From: Vibrio tapetis subsp. quintayensis
GTDB lineage: Bacteria; Pseudomonadota; Gammaproteobacteria; Enterobacterales; Vibrionaceae
Direction of reading: 5' to 3'
Assembly: GCF_030409945.1 (NCBI RefSeq)
Contig: NZ_JAUFQV010000009.1
Coordinates: 19,968 to 83,967, forward strand
DNA length: 64,000 nucleotides
Under the pieces are notes generated by a model. That model had not been told where the DNA came from, searched no databases, and saw only the letters and a program-made list of their open reading frames with translations. The position numbers and the translations under genes are program-made. This document shows, piece after piece, positions 32,449 through 42,991 of the stretch (within the stretch, counting starts at the first letter, position 1; the number at the start of each line of letters is the position of its first letter).

Positions 32449-33084
32449 TTATTTATCCTTGCGCGCTAAGGTTACAAGATGTCGTTCACCTTCGAGCTCA
32501 GGAACTGTCAAAGCTTTGATGTTAGTCACAGAACACCAATCCGGTAGTTGATCCAACTCGGTATCTGGACGCATTCCTTTCAATGCCAAAAATACCCCGC
32601 TTTTCGCTTTTGGTAAATGGTGACACCACTCTACCATATCAACAACCGACGCAAATGCGCGACTTAAAACTGCATCAAAGCCCTCTTCAACATGAAAATC
32701 TTCGACTCGGCTCTGAACTGGCGTAACATTAGGTATGTCCAGCTCATGCACGACTTGCTTAATAAAGCGGATACGTTTGCCAAGGCTGTCAAGTAAGGTA
32801 AATCGTTTATCTGGGTTCATGATCGCTAATGGAATACCCGGTAAACCAGGCCCCGTACCTACGTCAATAAAATATTCACCCGGTAAGTAAGGACTAACCA
32901 CTATGCTATCAAGAATGTGTTTAACTACCATCTCTTGAGGATCGCGAACCGAGGTTAAGTTATATGCTTTGTTCCACTTATTTAGCATTTCAACGTAACC
33001 AACCAGTTGATCTCGTTGATGATCACTGACTTCTAGATCGGTTTGATCAATCAACTGATCAAGCTTGAGGCGTAAAGCGCTCAT
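32449..33084 (-). CDS. rsmG: 16S rRNA m7G527 methyltransferase RsmG
   Basis: A 211-residue SAM-dependent methyltransferase (GidB) acting on G527 of 16S rRNA; its loss gives low-level streptomycin resistance in several bacteria. It contains [19 protein letters not shown] near residues 35-53, the SAM motif [17 protein letters not shown] near 70-86, and [16 protein letters not shown] near 140. It is separated from mnmG by a single base, the standard mnmG-rsmG pair. Confidence 0.97.
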   Translation of the reverse strand: MSALRLKLDQLIDQTDLEVSDHQRDQLVGYVEMLNKWNKAYNLTSVRDPQEMVVKHILDSIVVSPYLPGEYFIDVGTGPGLPGIPLAIMNPDKRFTLLDSLGKRIRFIKQVVHELDIPNVTPVQSRVEDFHVEEGFDAVLSRAFASVVDMVEWCHHLPKAKSGVFLALKGMRPDTELDQLPDWCSVTNIKALTVPELEGERHLVTLARKDK

Positions 33085-33085
33085 A

Positions 33086-34978
33086 TTATAAGTCTCCCTT
33101 TTTCAGCTGACCTTTTTTCTTTAAGTGCACCAAAATAATTGAAATTGCTGCAGGTGTAATACCTGAAATTCTTGACGCTATTCCGATGGTCTCGGGTTTT
33201 GCTTGCTCGAGTTTAGCAACCACTTCATTCGATAAGCCGCTAACTTGTGAATAATCGGTATCAACTGGAATTTGTGTATTTTCATGACGTAATGATTTTT
33301 CAATTTCATCTTGCTGACGCTGAATATAACCCTCGTACTTCACTTGGATTTCAACTTGTTCAGCCGCTTGAATATCTTCAATACTAGGAGTAAACGTATC
33401 AAGACTGGTCAACAATGAATAATTCATTTCAGGACGACGCAATAAGTCTTCACCACTGGCTTCGCGAGACATAGGAGTTTTAAGTAATTCGTTAAGCTTG
33501 TCTATGCCTTCTGATTTTGGATTCATCCAAGTATCTTTTAAGCGTTGACGCTCTTTTTCAATGTTCTCTACTTTTTCATTAAAACGAGCCCAACGAGCTT
33601 CATCTACTAATCCAAGTTCGTGGCCTTTTTCGGTCAAACGTAAATCAGCATTGTCTTCACGCAGTAGCAAACGATATTCAGCGCGCGAGGTGAACATACG
33701 ATAAGGTTCTTTCGTGCCCATCGTCGACAGGTCATCGATCAGTACACCCATGTAAGCTTGATCGCGACGAGGGTTCCAACCCTCTTTGCCTTGGGTGTAT
33801 AAACTGGCGTTCAATCCAGCCATTAAACCTTGTGCAGCAGCTTCTTCATAACCAGTAGTACCATTGATTTGACCAGCGAAGAATAAACCATGAATGTACT
33901 TATTTTCATAGGTTTGCTTAAGATCTCTTGGGTCAAAGAAATCATATTCAATGGCGTAACCAGGGCGAACAATATGCGCATTTTCAAATCCTTTCATAGA
34001 ACGAACGATTTGAACTTGAACATCAAATGGCAAGCTTGTAGAAATGCCATTTGGGTATAATTCATGTGTTGTTAACCCTTCAGGTTCAACAAATATTTGG
34101 TGGCTGTTTTTATCCGCAAAGCGCATGACTTTGTCTTCAATGGACGGACAATATCGAGGCCCGATCCCTTCAATAACACCGGCATACATTGGGCTACGAT
34201 CCAAATTAGCACGGATCACATCATGAGTTTTATCGTTGGTGTGCGTAATGAAACACGGTATTTGACGAGGTTGCTGGCTTCTATTGCCCATAAATGAAAA
34301 AACAGGTGTCGGGTTATCGCCATGCTGAGCTTCGAGCACTGAAAAATCGACACTTCTCGCATCAATTCTTGGCGGAGTGCCTGTTTTTAATCGATCAACT
34401 CTTAATGGGAGCTCTCTTAAACGGTCTGCCAATGCGATCGATGGAGGATCGCCTGCACGGCCCCCAGAGCTACTTTCCATTCCAATATGGATCTTTCCAC
34501 CAAGAAAGGTCCCGACGGTTAATACAACCGCTTGAGCGCGGAATTTAAGCCCCATTTGAGTTATAACACCGACAACATGATCATTTTCAACAATGAGATC
34601 ATCAACGGACTGTTGGAAGAGGGTCAAGTTGGGCTGGTTTTCAAGAACATTCCGTACAAATGATTTATAAAGCGCACGATCGGCCTGAGCGCGAGTAGCA
34701 CGAACAGCAGGTCCTTTCGATGCGTTTAATGTTCTAAATTGAATACCCGAATGATCAATAGCTTGAGCCATTAACCCACCAAGAGCATCCACTTCTTTCA
34801 CTAGGTGACCTTTACCAATGCCGCCAATTGCAGGGTTACAAGACATTTGGCCTAAAGTATCGATGTTATGAGTGAGTAACAGGGTACGCTGACCTGTTCG
34901 TGCTGATGCGAGTGCGGCTTCCGTTCCTGCATGGCCGCCACCAACAATAATGACGTCAAAAATTTCGTGATAAAGCAT
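33086..34978 (-). CDS. mnmG: tRNA uridine-5-carboxymethylaminomethyl enzyme MnmG (GidA)
   Basis: FAD enzyme of 630 residues that, with MnmE, modifies U34 of several tRNAs. The N-terminal dinucleotide fold is [18 protein letters not shown] near 8-25. Conserved blocks [20 protein letters not shown] near 47-66 and [16 protein letters not shown] near 348 follow. The C-terminal helical domain contains the [16 protein letters not shown] motif ([16 protein letters not shown]). Its partner mnmE lies across oriC. Transcription of mnmG leads away from oriC. Confidence 0.97.
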   Translation of the reverse strand: MLYHEIFDVIIVGGGHAGTEAALASARTGQRTLLLTHNIDTLGQMSCNPAIGGIGKGHLVKEVDALGGLMAQAIDHSGIQFRTLNASKGPAVRATRAQADRALYKSFVRNVLENQPNLTLFQQSVDDLIVENDHVVGVITQMGLKFRAQAVVLTVGTFLGGKIHIGMESSSGGRAGDPPSIALADRLRELPLRVDRLKTGTPPRIDARSVDFSVLEAQHGDNPTPVFSFMGNRSQQPRQIPCFITHTNDKTHDVIRANLDRSPMYAGVIEGIGPRYCPSIEDKVMRFADKNSHQIFVEPEGLTTHELYPNGISTSLPFDVQVQIVRSMKGFENAHIVRPGYAIEYDFFDPRDLKQTYENKYIHGLFFAGQINGTTGYEEAAAQGLMAGLNASLYTQGKEGWNPRRDQAYMGVLIDDLSTMGTKEPYRMFTSRAEYRLLLREDNADLRLTEKGHELGLVDEARWARFNEKVENIEKERQRLKDTWMNPKSEGIDKLNELLKTPMSREASGEDLLRRPEMNYSLLTSLDTFTPSIEDIQAAEQVEIQVKYEGYIQRQQDEIEKSLRHENTQIPVDTDYSQVSGLSNEVVAKLEQAKPETIGIASRISGITPAAISIILVHLKKKGQLKKGDL

Positions 34979-35039
34979 GGACCGACCTCAGGTATTCAAT
35001 GGGTTGATGATCTTTTCAAAAGGAGCAGTATTCTACCTT

Positions 35040-35340
35040 CTTTGGCTGCTTGTGAAAACGATTTTGGATCATGTGGCGTTATCTTTACTATATGTAGGAT
35101 CTGTATATAGATCTTTTATTAGATCTATTATTAGGGAAGCACGATCTTGTGGATAACTGGAAAATGATCAATAAGATCATCGGTTTTGATTAGATCAATT
35201 CTTGTGATCTTGATCTGATCATCACGAGGATTAGCTGGGATCAAAACGGCTACTTATGCACAGGCGATCGTAATATTAGATCTTATTCTTTGGATAACTA
35301 TAGGTTAATAACGGGATAGTTATCTATTTATCCACAAGTG
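35040..35340. other. oriC: Chromosomal replication origin oriC
   Basis: The mnmG-mioC gap contains the standard origin parts. Fourteen GATC sites lie between 35067 and 35282. Three AT-rich 13-mers are present (see separate entry). DnaA boxes are TGTGGATAA at 35148-35156, TTATGCACA at 35254-35262, TTTGGATAA (weak) at 35289-35297, and TTATCCACA at 35328-35336. The two consensus boxes bracket the array in opposite orientation, as R1 and R4 do in E. coli. The GATC density is far above chance and implies Dam/SeqA control of initiation. Confidence 0.96.
35098..35134. repeat. oriC DNA-unwinding element: three tandem 13-mers
   Basis: GATCTGTATATAG (35098-35110), GATCTTTTATTAG (35110-35122) and GATCTATTATTAG (35122-35134) follow each other, sharing one base at each junction. 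They correspond to the L, M and R 13-mers of E. coli oriC, where DnaA-ATP melts the duplex. Confidence 0.93.
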
Positions 35341-35400
35341 TGCTGCTCAATTAATCATCAGTTGAACGTGGTTTTCTGACTTATTTTTGTATTAGGCAAA

Positions 35401-35427
35401 AAAAAGGACACCAATAAGGTGTCCTTG
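35401..35427 (-). terminator. mioC terminator facing oriC
   Basis: AAGGACACC (35404-35412) and GGTGTCCTT (35418-35426) around AATAA; on the minus strand it is followed by a run of seven T residues. It lies after the mioC stop, so it would stop most mioC transcription before the origin. Confidence 0.9.
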
Positions 35428-35447
35428 AGAGTGACTTTTTATCAAAA

Positions 35448-35882
35448 TTAGAACGATTCAATGACTTCTTTTAGCCATACTTCAGCGGCATCTTCAGGTA
35501 CTGGTGTGCTCAAAACGTCTATTTCGCAAGGCTCGCATATCTCGCTAGTGCCGATGTCTAACAGCAGTTCACGTGCCTGTTTTCCAGCTTCACAAAAGGT
35601 GTCGTAACTTGAATCTCCTAATGCCACAACCGCGAAACGGACGTTACTCATTCTTGGTGGCGCCGTTTGAATAGCTGCGAAAAAGGGTTTGATATTGTCA
35701 GGATAATCACCGGCTCCGTGTGTAGAGGTGACGATTAACCAGGTTCCTTCAGATGGTATAGCACTGACTTCCGGCTGATTGTGGATAGTCGTTTCATGCC
35801 CGGCTTGCTCTAATAGGTCACTGAGGTGGTCACCAACGTACTCTGCGCCGCCAAGGGTACTTCCTGTAATAATGTGGATCAT
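35448..35882 (-). CDS. mioC: FMN-binding flavodoxin-like protein MioC
   Basis: A 144-residue flavodoxin-fold protein. The FMN phosphate loop is [16 protein letters not shown] near residues 5-20. The aromatic-flanking loop regions are [16 protein letters not shown] near 52-67 and [14 protein letters not shown] near 88-101. E. coli MioC is an electron donor implicated in biotin synthase activity in vitro. Its transcription points toward oriC, and in E. coli mioC transcription affects initiation. A strong terminator separates it from the origin here. Confidence 0.94.
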   Translation of the reverse strand: MIHIITGSTLGGAEYVGDHLSDLLEQAGHETTIHNQPEVSAIPSEGTWLIVTSTHGAGDYPDNIKPFFAAIQTAPPRMSNVRFAVVALGDSSYDTFCEAGKQARELLLDIGTSEICEPCEIDVLSTPVPEDAAEVWLKEVIESF

Positions 35883-35931
35883 TGTTCGTTCCTATGAGTA
35901 CAGGTGGCCACATTAAGTGGCCATCCTAATG

Positions 35932-37293
35932 TTATTTACCAATACAAAAAGAAGAGAAAATACGGCCTAGTAAATCATCGGAACTAAATTCACCCGTAAT
36001 TTCATTAAGGTGTTGCTGCGCAATTCGTAGCTCTTCTGCCAAAATCTCACCAGCCATGTAGCTTTCCAATTGCTGTTGGCCTATATCTAGATGTTCCGCT
36101 GCGTGTGATAGAGAGTCCAGGTGACGTCTTCGGGCCATAAAGCCACCTTCTTGGTTGCCTGAGAACCCCATTATTTCCTTTAGGTGAGTTCTTAATGCAT
36201 CTACGCCTTGTCCGGTTTTTGCAGAAAGGCGAATAAGAGTAGGATCGTTTACATGACAGATCCCTAGGCCTTCATCGGTTTGATCTGCTTTATTTCGGAT
36301 TACGGTAATGCCTATCTTTTTAGGTAAACGATCAACAAATTCAGGCCAAATATCACTAGGGTTTGTTGCAGCGGTAGTTGTGCCATCAACCATAAAGAGA
36401 ACACGATCGGCTTGGGTTATTTCTTCCCATGCACGTTCAATACCAATTTTTTCCACTTCATCTGACGCTTCTCGCAGCCCTGCGGTATCTATAATGTGCA
36501 GGGGCATGCCATCGATATGTATGTGCTCACGTAACACATCACGTGTGGTGCCCGCTATGTCGGTGACAATGGCTGACTCTTTGCCAGATAACGCATTGAG
36601 TAAGCTCGATTTACCCGCATTAGGGCGACCAGCAATAACGACTTTCATGCCTTCACGCATGATGGAACCTTGGTTGGCTTCTTTTCTCACTTCCGACAGG
36701 TTATTGATGATGGTTTGTAAGTCATTACTTACTTTACCGTCAGCAAGAAAGTCGATTTCTTCTTCTGGAAAGTCGATGGCCGCTTCTACATAGATACGCA
36801 GATGTATCAGTGATTCCACCAGCGTGTTAATGCGTTTAGAGAACTGGCCTTGTAGTGATTGCAGTGCAGATTTAGCCGCTTCCTCTGAACTTGCATCGAT
36901 GAGGTCAGCAATCGCTTCAGCTTGGGTTAAATCCATCTTGTCGTTTAAGAATGCGCGTTCCGAGAATTCCCCAGGTCGAGCGGGGCGTATACCTGGGATA
37001 GCCAAAATGCGTTTGATAAGCATGTCCATGACAACAGGGCCACCGTGCCCTTGCAGTTCAAGGACATCTTCGCCAGTAAACGAGTGTGGGTTCGGGAAGT
37101 ACAAAGCAATGCCTTGGTCCAACTCTGTGCCGTGTTCATCGGTAAAAGGTGTGTATTCAGCATAACGAGGTTTAAGGCTCTTACCTGTTACTTCAAGGGC
37201 GACTTGGGCCGCTTTTGGGCCTGATACGCGAATAATACCAACGCCGCCTCGGCCTGGTGCTGTAGCTTGAGCAACAATCGTGTCTGTTGTCAT
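35932..37293 (-). CDS. mnmE: tRNA modification GTPase MnmE (TrmE)
   Basis: 453-residue GTPase partner of MnmG in U34 tRNA modification. The N-terminal tetrahydrofolate-binding domain begins [20 protein letters not shown]. The G domain has [16 protein letters not shown] (G1) near 222, DIAGTTRD (G2) near 245, DTAGLRE (G3) near 269 and RNKAD (G4) near 336. The C-terminus ends FCIGK, the conserved potassium-dependent enzyme tail with its essential cysteine. The frame extends 22 codons upstream, but the family start at 37293 is clear. Confidence 0.97.
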   Translation of the reverse strand: MTTDTIVAQATAPGRGGVGIIRVSGPKAAQVALEVTGKSLKPRYAEYTPFTDEHGTELDQGIALYFPNPHSFTGEDVLELQGHGGPVVMDMLIKRILAIPGIRPARPGEFSERAFLNDKMDLTQAEAIADLIDASSEEAAKSALQSLQGQFSKRINTLVESLIHLRIYVEAAIDFPEEEIDFLADGKVSNDLQTIINNLSEVRKEANQGSIMREGMKVVIAGRPNAGKSSLLNALSGKESAIVTDIAGTTRDVLREHIHIDGMPLHIIDTAGLREASDEVEKIGIERAWEEITQADRVLFMVDGTTTAATNPSDIWPEFVDRLPKKIGITVIRNKADQTDEGLGICHVNDPTLIRLSAKTGQGVDALRTHLKEIMGFSGNQEGGFMARRRHLDSLSHAAEHLDIGQQQLESYMAGEILAEELRIAQQHLNEITGEFSSDDLLGRIFSSFCIGK

Positions 37294-37377
37294 AAATAAG
37301 TGCCTAGTTAGTTTGATTGCCTTTGTTGATGGCAATAGTGAAGCTGTCATTGTTCGCAATTGTAATCAGCGAAAAAC

Positions 37378-37403
37378 AAAAAGGCGACCAAAAGGTCGCC
37401 TTT
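37378..37403 (-). terminator. Terminator after yidC
   Basis: GGCGACC-AAAA-GGTCGCC with flanking A/T tracts; on the minus strand it is followed by a T-rich run. It closes the rpmH-rnpA-yidD-yidC unit. The stem arms are identical to those of the atp operon terminator at 23536-23553. Confidence 0.88.
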
Positions 37404-37421
37404 GTTGAACATTAATTAGTC

Positions 37422-39047
37422 TTACTTAGTATGTAAGCCTTTCTTCTCCAGCGCTCGATAAATCAGAGTTTGCTGGATAAGCGTTACGATGTTCGATACT
37501 AACCAGTAAAGTACTAGGCCAGATGGGAACCACAAGAAGAAGAAAGTAAACATAACCGGCATAAAGGTCATGATCTTCTGCTGCATTGGATCCGTCACAG
37601 TCGTTGGGCTCATTTTTTGAATCATGAACATACTTGCACCCATCAATAGAGGCAGGATGTAGTATGGGTCTTGTGCCGACAAGTCATTAATCCAAAGGAA
37701 GAATGGCGAGTGACGCAATTCAACAGATTCCATTAACGCCCAGTACAGGGAGATGAAAATAGGCATCTGTAGCAAGATAGGTAAACAGCCACCGAGTGGG
37801 TTCACTTTCTCTTTTTTGTACAGCTCCATCATTTCTTGGCTCATACGCTGACGGTCATCACCAATACGCTCACGCATAGCAGTAAGTTTCGGTTGCAGCA
37901 TACGCATTTTAGCCATTGAGGTGTATTGCGCTTTCGTTAGTGGGTACATAGCGCCACGAACGATAAACGTCAGTACCATGATGGCGATACCCCAGTTAGA
38001 TACAAAGCTTTGAATGAACGACAGTAAGCTATGCAGTGGTTTTGCAATAAACCACAACCAACCGTAATCCACTACTAGGTCAAGGTTTGGAGCAACTGCA
38101 GCCATGTCGTTTTGAAGCTTAGGACCAACCCACAATGTTGCGTGGAAGTTAGCTTCTCCGCCATCGGCAATGGTTTTATTTGGCATACGTACGCCAATGT
38201 CACCCATATTACCAATTACACGAGTGTAAAGGCTGGTGCCTGGCTCTTCACGAGGGATCCATGCACTTGCAAAGTAGTGTTGTAGCATTGCCGCCCAACC
38301 TTTGCCATCTGGCAGGTTAAGTGACAAATTACGATCTTGCATGTCATCGAAACTGTACTTTTTGTAACGTACGTCTTCAGTAGAGTAAGCACCACCGCGG
38401 TATGTTGGCATCGCTAGGTTGCCGCCAGTATCCATCACGTTTTGACGAAGATGAGCGTACATACCTAATGTCGCGTTGTTGCCTGATTTGTTAACAACAT
38501 CGTATTCAACTTCAATTGCGTAGCTGCCACGCTTGAATACGAATGTTTTTACGTATTCAAGGCCGTTTGCTGCGTAAGTAAATGGAATACGAAGCTCATC
38601 TTGCCCATTAGCCATAGTAAAAGATTGCTTCTCTACTTGGTAAGTTGGGCGGTTTGAACTGCTTAAATCGACACCTTGAGGGCCAACTAAACCACTTTGA
38701 GCGATGTAGCTGTGACCTTGAGTATTTTTAAGCAATACAAATGAATCTTCAGAATCAAGTTCAGCGTCATATTGAGTCAATTTAGCTGAAACAACATCAC
38801 CGCCGAATGTGTCAATAGACAGATCTAGGACATCAGTATTGATGCTAATGAGCTGAGCTGAAGGCGAACTTGATTGTGGTGCCGGATCTGCCAAGTCATC
38901 AGCAAAAGATGGCGCAGGAAGGGTACTGCTATTTTGAACCTGTTGAGTGCTTTGCGGCGCAGGATTCTTTTCAACTTGCCACTGTTGGTACAGTAAGAAA
39001 GAAACCATAGCTAAAGCAAGCAGCAGGATATTACGTTGAGAATCCAT
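37422..39047 (-). CDS. yidC: Membrane protein insertase YidC
   Basis: A 541-residue inner-membrane insertase and chaperone for proteins such as the ATP synthase c and a subunits, alone or with SecYEG. It begins [20 protein letters not shown] (first membrane helix), followed by a large periplasmic P1 domain of about 300 residues. The conserved five-helix core starts near residue 345 ([20 protein letters not shown], with the essential hydrophilic-groove Arg) and includes [20 protein letters not shown] near 420. It follows yidD by two bases. Confidence 0.97.
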   Translation of the reverse strand: MDSQRNILLLALAMVSFLLYQQWQVEKNPAPQSTQQVQNSSTLPAPSFADDLADPAPQSSSPSAQLISINTDVLDLSIDTFGGDVVSAKLTQYDAELDSEDSFVLLKNTQGHSYIAQSGLVGPQGVDLSSSNRPTYQVEKQSFTMANGQDELRIPFTYAANGLEYVKTFVFKRGSYAIEVEYDVVNKSGNNATLGMYAHLRQNVMDTGGNLAMPTYRGGAYSTEDVRYKKYSFDDMQDRNLSLNLPDGKGWAAMLQHYFASAWIPREEPGTSLYTRVIGNMGDIGVRMPNKTIADGGEANFHATLWVGPKLQNDMAAVAPNLDLVVDYGWLWFIAKPLHSLLSFIQSFVSNWGIAIMVLTFIVRGAMYPLTKAQYTSMAKMRMLQPKLTAMRERIGDDRQRMSQEMMELYKKEKVNPLGGCLPILLQMPIFISLYWALMESVELRHSPFFLWINDLSAQDPYYILPLLMGASMFMIQKMSPTTVTDPMQQKIMTFMPVMFTFFFLWFPSGLVLYWLVSNIVTLIQQTLIYRALEKKGLHTK

Positions 39048-39049
39048 CG

Positions 39050-39307
39050 TTAATTATCTCTGTCTTGTTTTTGGATTGGTGGGACGGGGTCATATCCCCC
39101 ATCACTCAAAGGATGGCATTTTAATAGACGTTTGCCTGATAGCCAACATCCTTTTGCAAAACCGTGAGCTTTCAACGCTTCTAAGGCATATTGAGAGCAA
39201 GTCGGTGTAAAACGACAACGTGGTCCTAATAAAGGACTAATTATCCATTGATAGAGTTTTACCAACCCAATGGCTAACCACGTGAAGGGCGAGACAGGCG
39301 ATGCCAT
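39050..39307 (-). CDS. yidD: Membrane protein insertion efficiency factor YidD
   Basis: An 85-residue membrane-associated protein with the family block [20 protein letters not shown] near residues 23-42 and [15 protein letters not shown] near 62-76. E. coli YidD modestly improves insertion of YidC substrates. Its start lies inside the rnpA reading frame (34-bp overlap), a conserved arrangement that implies translational coupling. Confidence 0.95.
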   Translation of the reverse strand: MASPVSPFTWLAIGLVKLYQWIISPLLGPRCRFTPTCSQYALEALKAHGFAKGCWLSGKRLLKCHPLSDGGYDPVPPIQKQDRDN

Positions 39308-39630
39308 AATTTTTCTAGAAGCTTATACATTTCATCATTGCTTAAATCCTGCGCGCTTTTTTTCGCAATAACAACAAAATCTTTGTTAGGAAGTTCATGT
39401 TGGATGTTACGAAAGCTTTCTCGGGTTAAACGTTTGAAGCGATTTCGACCAACGGCGGTTTTAATCTGCTTTTTAGGAACGGCTAAGCCAAGACGAGGAT
39501 GAGAAAGAGAGTTCTTTCTAGCAATTATGGTGAAATGAGGTGAGCCTGCTCGATGAGCTTGCTGGAAGACATTTTGATAATGCTCGGGAGTTAACAAACG
39601 TAACTCCCGAGAAAAGGCTAGCTTATTCAA
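39274..39630 (-). CDS. rnpA: Ribonuclease P protein component RnpA
   Basis: 118-residue basic protein subunit of RNase P, which matures tRNA 5' ends. The RNR signature appears as [16 protein letters not shown] near residues 59-74, preceded by the central cleft residues in [14 protein letters not shown]. It overlaps yidD at its 3' end and follows rpmH by 12 bp. Confidence 0.96.
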   Translation of the reverse strand: MNKLAFSRELRLLTPEHYQNVFQQAHRAGSPHFTIIARKNSLSHPRLGLAVPKKQIKTAVGRNRFKRLTRESFRNIQHELPNKDFVVIAKKSAQDLSNDEMYKLLEKLWHRLSRPSRG

Positions 39631-39642
39631 AATAATCAGAGA

Positions 39643-39780
39643 TTATTTAGAAAGGCGCTTACGGCCTTTAGCACGACGTGCATTGATTGTTGCGCGACCG
39701 TTCTTAGTTGCCATGCGAGCACGGAAGCCGTGGCTACGCTTGCGCTTTAGAACTGAAGGTTGAAAAGTGCGTTTAGACAT
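39643..39780 (-). CDS. rpmH: 50S ribosomal protein L34
   Basis: A 45-residue, highly basic protein (ATG complement of 39778-39780, TAA complement of 39643-39645). It starts [20 protein letters not shown], continues [16 protein letters not shown], and ends KGRKRLSK: an unmistakable L34. It is the first gene of the rpmH-rnpA-yidD-yidC unit and diverges from dnaA. A long 670-bp gap with the promoters of both lies upstream. Confidence 0.98.
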   Translation of the reverse strand: MSKRTFQPSVLKRKRSHGFRARMATKNGRATINARRAKGRKRLSK

Positions 39781-39884
39781 GGTTATTACCTTTACTGATC
39801 AGTAGTGTTTAGGTTTCTGTTAAACCCGGCGTGGGATTATTATTACAGGCGATTATCTATATAGAAAGCGCGTGTGAAATCCGA

Positions 39885-39934
39885 CGCCTCTCAACAAAGA
39901 GGCGGAATTGTAATCACTGACTCGCAAAGAGTCA
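39885..39934 (-). other. Two adjacent hairpins in the rpmH upstream region
   Basis: CGCCTCT-CAACAA-AGAGGCG (39885-39904) and TGACTC-GCAAA-GAGTCA (39918-39934) are perfect stems 13 bp apart, about 105-155 bp upstream of rpmH. Neither has a T-run. If the rpmH transcript starts further upstream they would fold in its leader; otherwise they may be protein-binding dyads. Confidence 0.45.
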
Positions 39935-40138
39935 ATAATTGGTCTAACTAAAATTCCGGTCGACGAATTATACGGTTTGTAATCCAGAGCGCAAGGATCC
40001 TTAACCGATCGCTGTGAGTTTTCTGTTGTTTCTCGGTGACAAAGCTGTGGAAGAATCTATAAAACAATCAGTTACTGTTGGGTAAAAATAGTAAATTAAT
40101 TATGTCAAAAGTAAGTAAACAAAGGTGATTGAGCACTA

Positions 40139-40395
40139 TTATGGATAAAACGAGTGACATATAGAGATAAAAATCCCCTGTGGACAAAAAAAAGCGAATT
40201 ATTTTTGTGGGTGTGGATTTTTCGATCCCTTAGATGGTTGTTGGTCTTGCGAGGCAATAAAGATCGTCAAAAAGGAGAACGATTGTGAGTAAATTTGGGG
40301 ACAACGATGTAGATCTTACTTATTCAAGGTGACAAATTGTGAATAACTTCGATCTTATTCACTGGATCTGCGATCATTTGCTGGTGATCTGCGAT
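40139..40395 (+). promoter_or_regulatory. dnaA upstream regulatory region with DnaA-box-like and GATC sites
   Basis: TGTGAATAA at 40338-40346 fits the relaxed DnaA box, while TATGGATAA (40140-40148) and TGTGGACAA (40179-40187) differ by one base from TGTGGATAA. GATC sites lie at 40222, 40262, 40312, 40351, 40365, 40372 and 40386. GATCTGCGAT occurs twice, at 40365-40374 and 40386-40395, spaced by exactly 21 bp. This suits DnaA autorepression and Dam/SeqA timing. The rest of the 39781-40452 gap shows no gene. Confidence 0.6.
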
Positions 40396-40452
40396 TCAGG
40401 GCGCTAGAATTAGCGACCTTTTCCAAAATAACTTAGTCAGAGTGAGGGCACC

Positions 40453-41859
40453 GTGTCATCTTCGCTATGGTTGCAATGCTTGCAACAGCTTCAAGAAGAG
40501 TTATCCGTTACCGAGTTCAATACTTGGATTCGACCGCTTAAAGCGGAACTCAATGACAATACCCTTACTTTATTTGCTCCGAATCGATTTGTACTCGATT
40601 GGGTTCGTGACAAGTATTTTGATAAAATTAACCGCTTATTGCAGCAATTTTGTGGAAATGATATCCCAAGCCTGCGCTTTGAGGTGGGTACATCAACTGT
40701 ATCCGCACCGGTTCGCCCGTCTCGTTCACCTGCAGATGTAGCCGCTGAGTCTTCAGCGCCTGCTCGTATGCAAGCGCGTAAACCTGTACCTGTTCATAAA
40801 ACCTGGGACGACGAATCTGAAGTGGTGAATATTAGTCACCGCTCGAACGTTAACCCTAAGCATATGTTCCATAACTTTGTTGAAGGTAAATCGAACCAGC
40901 TCGGTTTGGCCGCGGCGCGTCAGGTTTCTGATAATCCGGGTACAGCATACAACCCACTCTTTCTATATGGCGGAACAGGTTTAGGTAAAACTCACCTGTT
41001 GCACGCTGTTGGCAACGCAATTGTTGATAACAAACCGAATGCCAAAGTGGTGTATATGCATTCTGAGCGTTTTGTTCAGGATATGGTTAAAGCACTGCAA
41101 AATAATGCGATAGAAGAATTTAAACGTTATTACCGTAGTGTCGATGCTTTATTGATCGATGATATTCAGTTTTTTGCCAATAAAGAGCGTTCTCAAGAAG
41201 AGTTCTTTCATACCTTTAATGCGTTATTGGAAGGCAATCAACAGATCATTCTTACTTCAGATCGATACCCAAAAGAGATCAACGGCGTCGAAGATCGCTT
41301 AAAATCTCGATTTGGATGGGGCTTGACCGTCGCAATTGAACCACCCGAGCTTGAAACTCGAGTGGCGATTTTGATGAAAAAAGCAGAAGATCACCAGATA
41401 CACTTAGCGGATGAAGTGGCGTTCTTTATTGCAAAACGCTTGCGTTCAAATGTTCGTGAGCTAGAAGGTGCATTAAACCGCGTGATAGCGAATGCTAACT
41501 TCACGGGTCGCCCAATCACAATAGACTTCGTTCGTGAAGCGCTGCGTGATCTGTTAGCGCTGCAAGAAAAACTGGTCACTATCGACAACATTCAAAAGAC
41601 AGTAGCGGAATATTACAAAATAAAGATGGCTGATTTGCTGTCTAAACGCCGCTCTCGTTCGGTCGCTCGCCCAAGACAGCTCGCAATGGCATTGTCTAAA
41701 GAGTTAACAAACCACAGCTTGCCAGAAATTGGCGATGCTTTTGGTGGTCGTGACCATACTACGGTGCTGCATGCTTGTCGTAAGATACAGCAGCTTCGTG
41801 AAGAGAGTCATGATATAAAAGAAGACTATTCTAACCTGATCCGCACCCTTTCATCGTAA
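40453..41859 (+). CDS. dnaA: Chromosomal replication initiator protein DnaA
   Basis: A 468-residue AAA+ initiator that binds DnaA boxes and melts oriC. Domain I (1-80) starts [20 protein letters not shown] and a variable linker follows. Domain III has Walker [17 protein letters not shown] near residue 173, Walker [10 protein letters not shown] near 234, and the arginine-finger region [15 protein letters not shown] near 277. Domain IV has the DnaA signature [15 protein letters not shown] near 432. The start is GTG at 40453 with GAGGG upstream. The dnaA-dnaN-recF-gyrB order is fully conserved. Confidence 0.98.
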   Translation: MSSSLWLQCLQQLQEELSVTEFNTWIRPLKAELNDNTLTLFAPNRFVLDWVRDKYFDKINRLLQQFCGNDIPSLRFEVGTSTVSAPVRPSRSPADVAAESSAPARMQARKPVPVHKTWDDESEVVNISHRSNVNPKHMFHNFVEGKSNQLGLAAARQVSDNPGTAYNPLFLYGGTGLGKTHLLHAVGNAIVDNKPNAKVVYMHSERFVQDMVKALQNNAIEEFKRYYRSVDALLIDDIQFFANKERSQEEFFHTFNALLEGNQQIILTSDRYPKEINGVEDRLKSRFGWGLTVAIEPPELETRVAILMKKAEDHQIHLADEVAFFIAKRLRSNVRELEGALNRVIANANFTGRPITIDFVREALRDLLALQEKLVTIDNIQKTVAEYYKIKMADLLSKRRSRSVARPRQLAMALSKELTNHSLPEIGDAFGGRDHTTVLHACRKIQQLREESHDIKEDYSNLIRTLSS

Positions 41860-41878
41860 GGGAATAAAAGAGACAAAA

Positions 41879-42979
41879 ATGAAATTTACCATTGAACGTA
41901 GCCATTTAATCAAACCATTACAGCAAGTGTCTGGCGCACTTGGTGGCCGGCCAACATTGCCTATTTTGGGGAATTTGCTGCTCAAGGTAGAAGACAACAC
42001 ATTATCGATGACTGCAACTGACCTAGAGGTCGAGTTGGTAAGCCGAGTGGCACTCGAAGGTGACTTTGAAGCGGGTAGTATTACTGTTCCATCGCGTAAA
42101 TTTTTAGATATTTGTCGTGGTTTACCTGATGCGGCGGTCATTACCGTTGTATTAGATGCTGATCGTATTCAATTACGCTCGGGTCGCAGTCGCTTTTCTC
42201 TCGCTACGTTACCAGCAAGTGATTTCCCAAACATTGAAGATTGGCAAGATGATGTTGCATTATCTCTGTCCCAAGGTGATCTACGTGGTTTAGTAGAAAA
42301 AACTCAATTTTCCATGGCGAACCAAGATGTTCGCTATTATTTAAATGGCATGTTGTTCGAAGTTGACGGCACCACGCTTCGTTCTGTAGCGACCGATGGC
42401 CACCGTATGGCGGTATCTCAAACGACCCTTGTGGGTGAGTTTGAAAATAAGCAAATCATCGTGCCACGCAAAGGCGTGCAAGAGTTGGTTAAGTTGCTTG
42501 ATTCACCAGAGCAAGACGTGACATTGCAGATCGGCAGCTCAAATATCCGAGCTGAAGTAAATAATTTCACATTTACTTCTAAGCTTGTTGATGGCCGTTT
42601 CCCCGATTATCGACGCGTAATGCCGCAAAGTAGTAACAAAACACTAGAGGCAAGCTGTGACGAACTGCGCCAAGCGTTTTCTCGTGCGGCTATTTTGTCG
42701 AATGAAAAGTTCCGTGGTGTTCGAGTGAACTTTGATGGCAGTGAAATGCGCATCACCGCAAACAACCCTGAGCAAGAAGAAGCCGAAGAAGTTTTGGATG
42801 TGTCTTATCAAGGTGATGCACTAGAAATTGGTTTCAATGTTAGCTACGTATTAGATGTATTAAATACACTGCGTTGTGATCAAGTGCGTATCTCGATGTC
42901 TGATGCTAATGCCAGTGCGTTAGTTGAAAATGCTCAAGATGACAGTGCCATGTATGTCGTAATGCCAATTCGTTTGTAA
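41879..42979 (+). CDS. dnaN: DNA polymerase III beta sliding clamp DnaN
   Basis: 366 residues, the usual length for the beta clamp that tethers polymerase III to DNA. It begins MKFTIERSHLIKPLQQVSGA, shows three repeated clamp domains (starts near 1, 128 and 254), and ends with the typical MYVVMPIRL. It lies 19 bp after dnaA and is probably co-transcribed with it and recF. No anomalies. Confidence 0.98.
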   Translation: MKFTIERSHLIKPLQQVSGALGGRPTLPILGNLLLKVEDNTLSMTATDLEVELVSRVALEGDFEAGSITVPSRKFLDICRGLPDAAVITVVLDADRIQLRSGRSRFSLATLPASDFPNIEDWQDDVALSLSQGDLRGLVEKTQFSMANQDVRYYLNGMLFEVDGTTLRSVATDGHRMAVSQTTLVGEFENKQIIVPRKGVQELVKLLDSPEQDVTLQIGSSNIRAEVNNFTFTSKLVDGRFPDYRRVMPQSSNKTLEASCDELRQAFSRAAILSNEKFRGVRVNFDGSEMRITANNPEQEEAEEVLDVSYQGDALEIGFNVSYVLDVLNTLRCDQVRISMSDANASALVENAQDDSAMYVVMPIRL

Positions 42980-42991
42980 TAGGCTGGCTTG

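Noticed and set aside
36308..36793. 161-residue open frame antisense to mnmE
   Set aside because: Lies wholly within the GTPase domain coding region and has no recognisable domain; treated as a shadow frame.
40442..40741. 99-residue frame overlapping the dnaA start
   Set aside because: Out of frame with dnaA over its conserved domain I and without its own signals.
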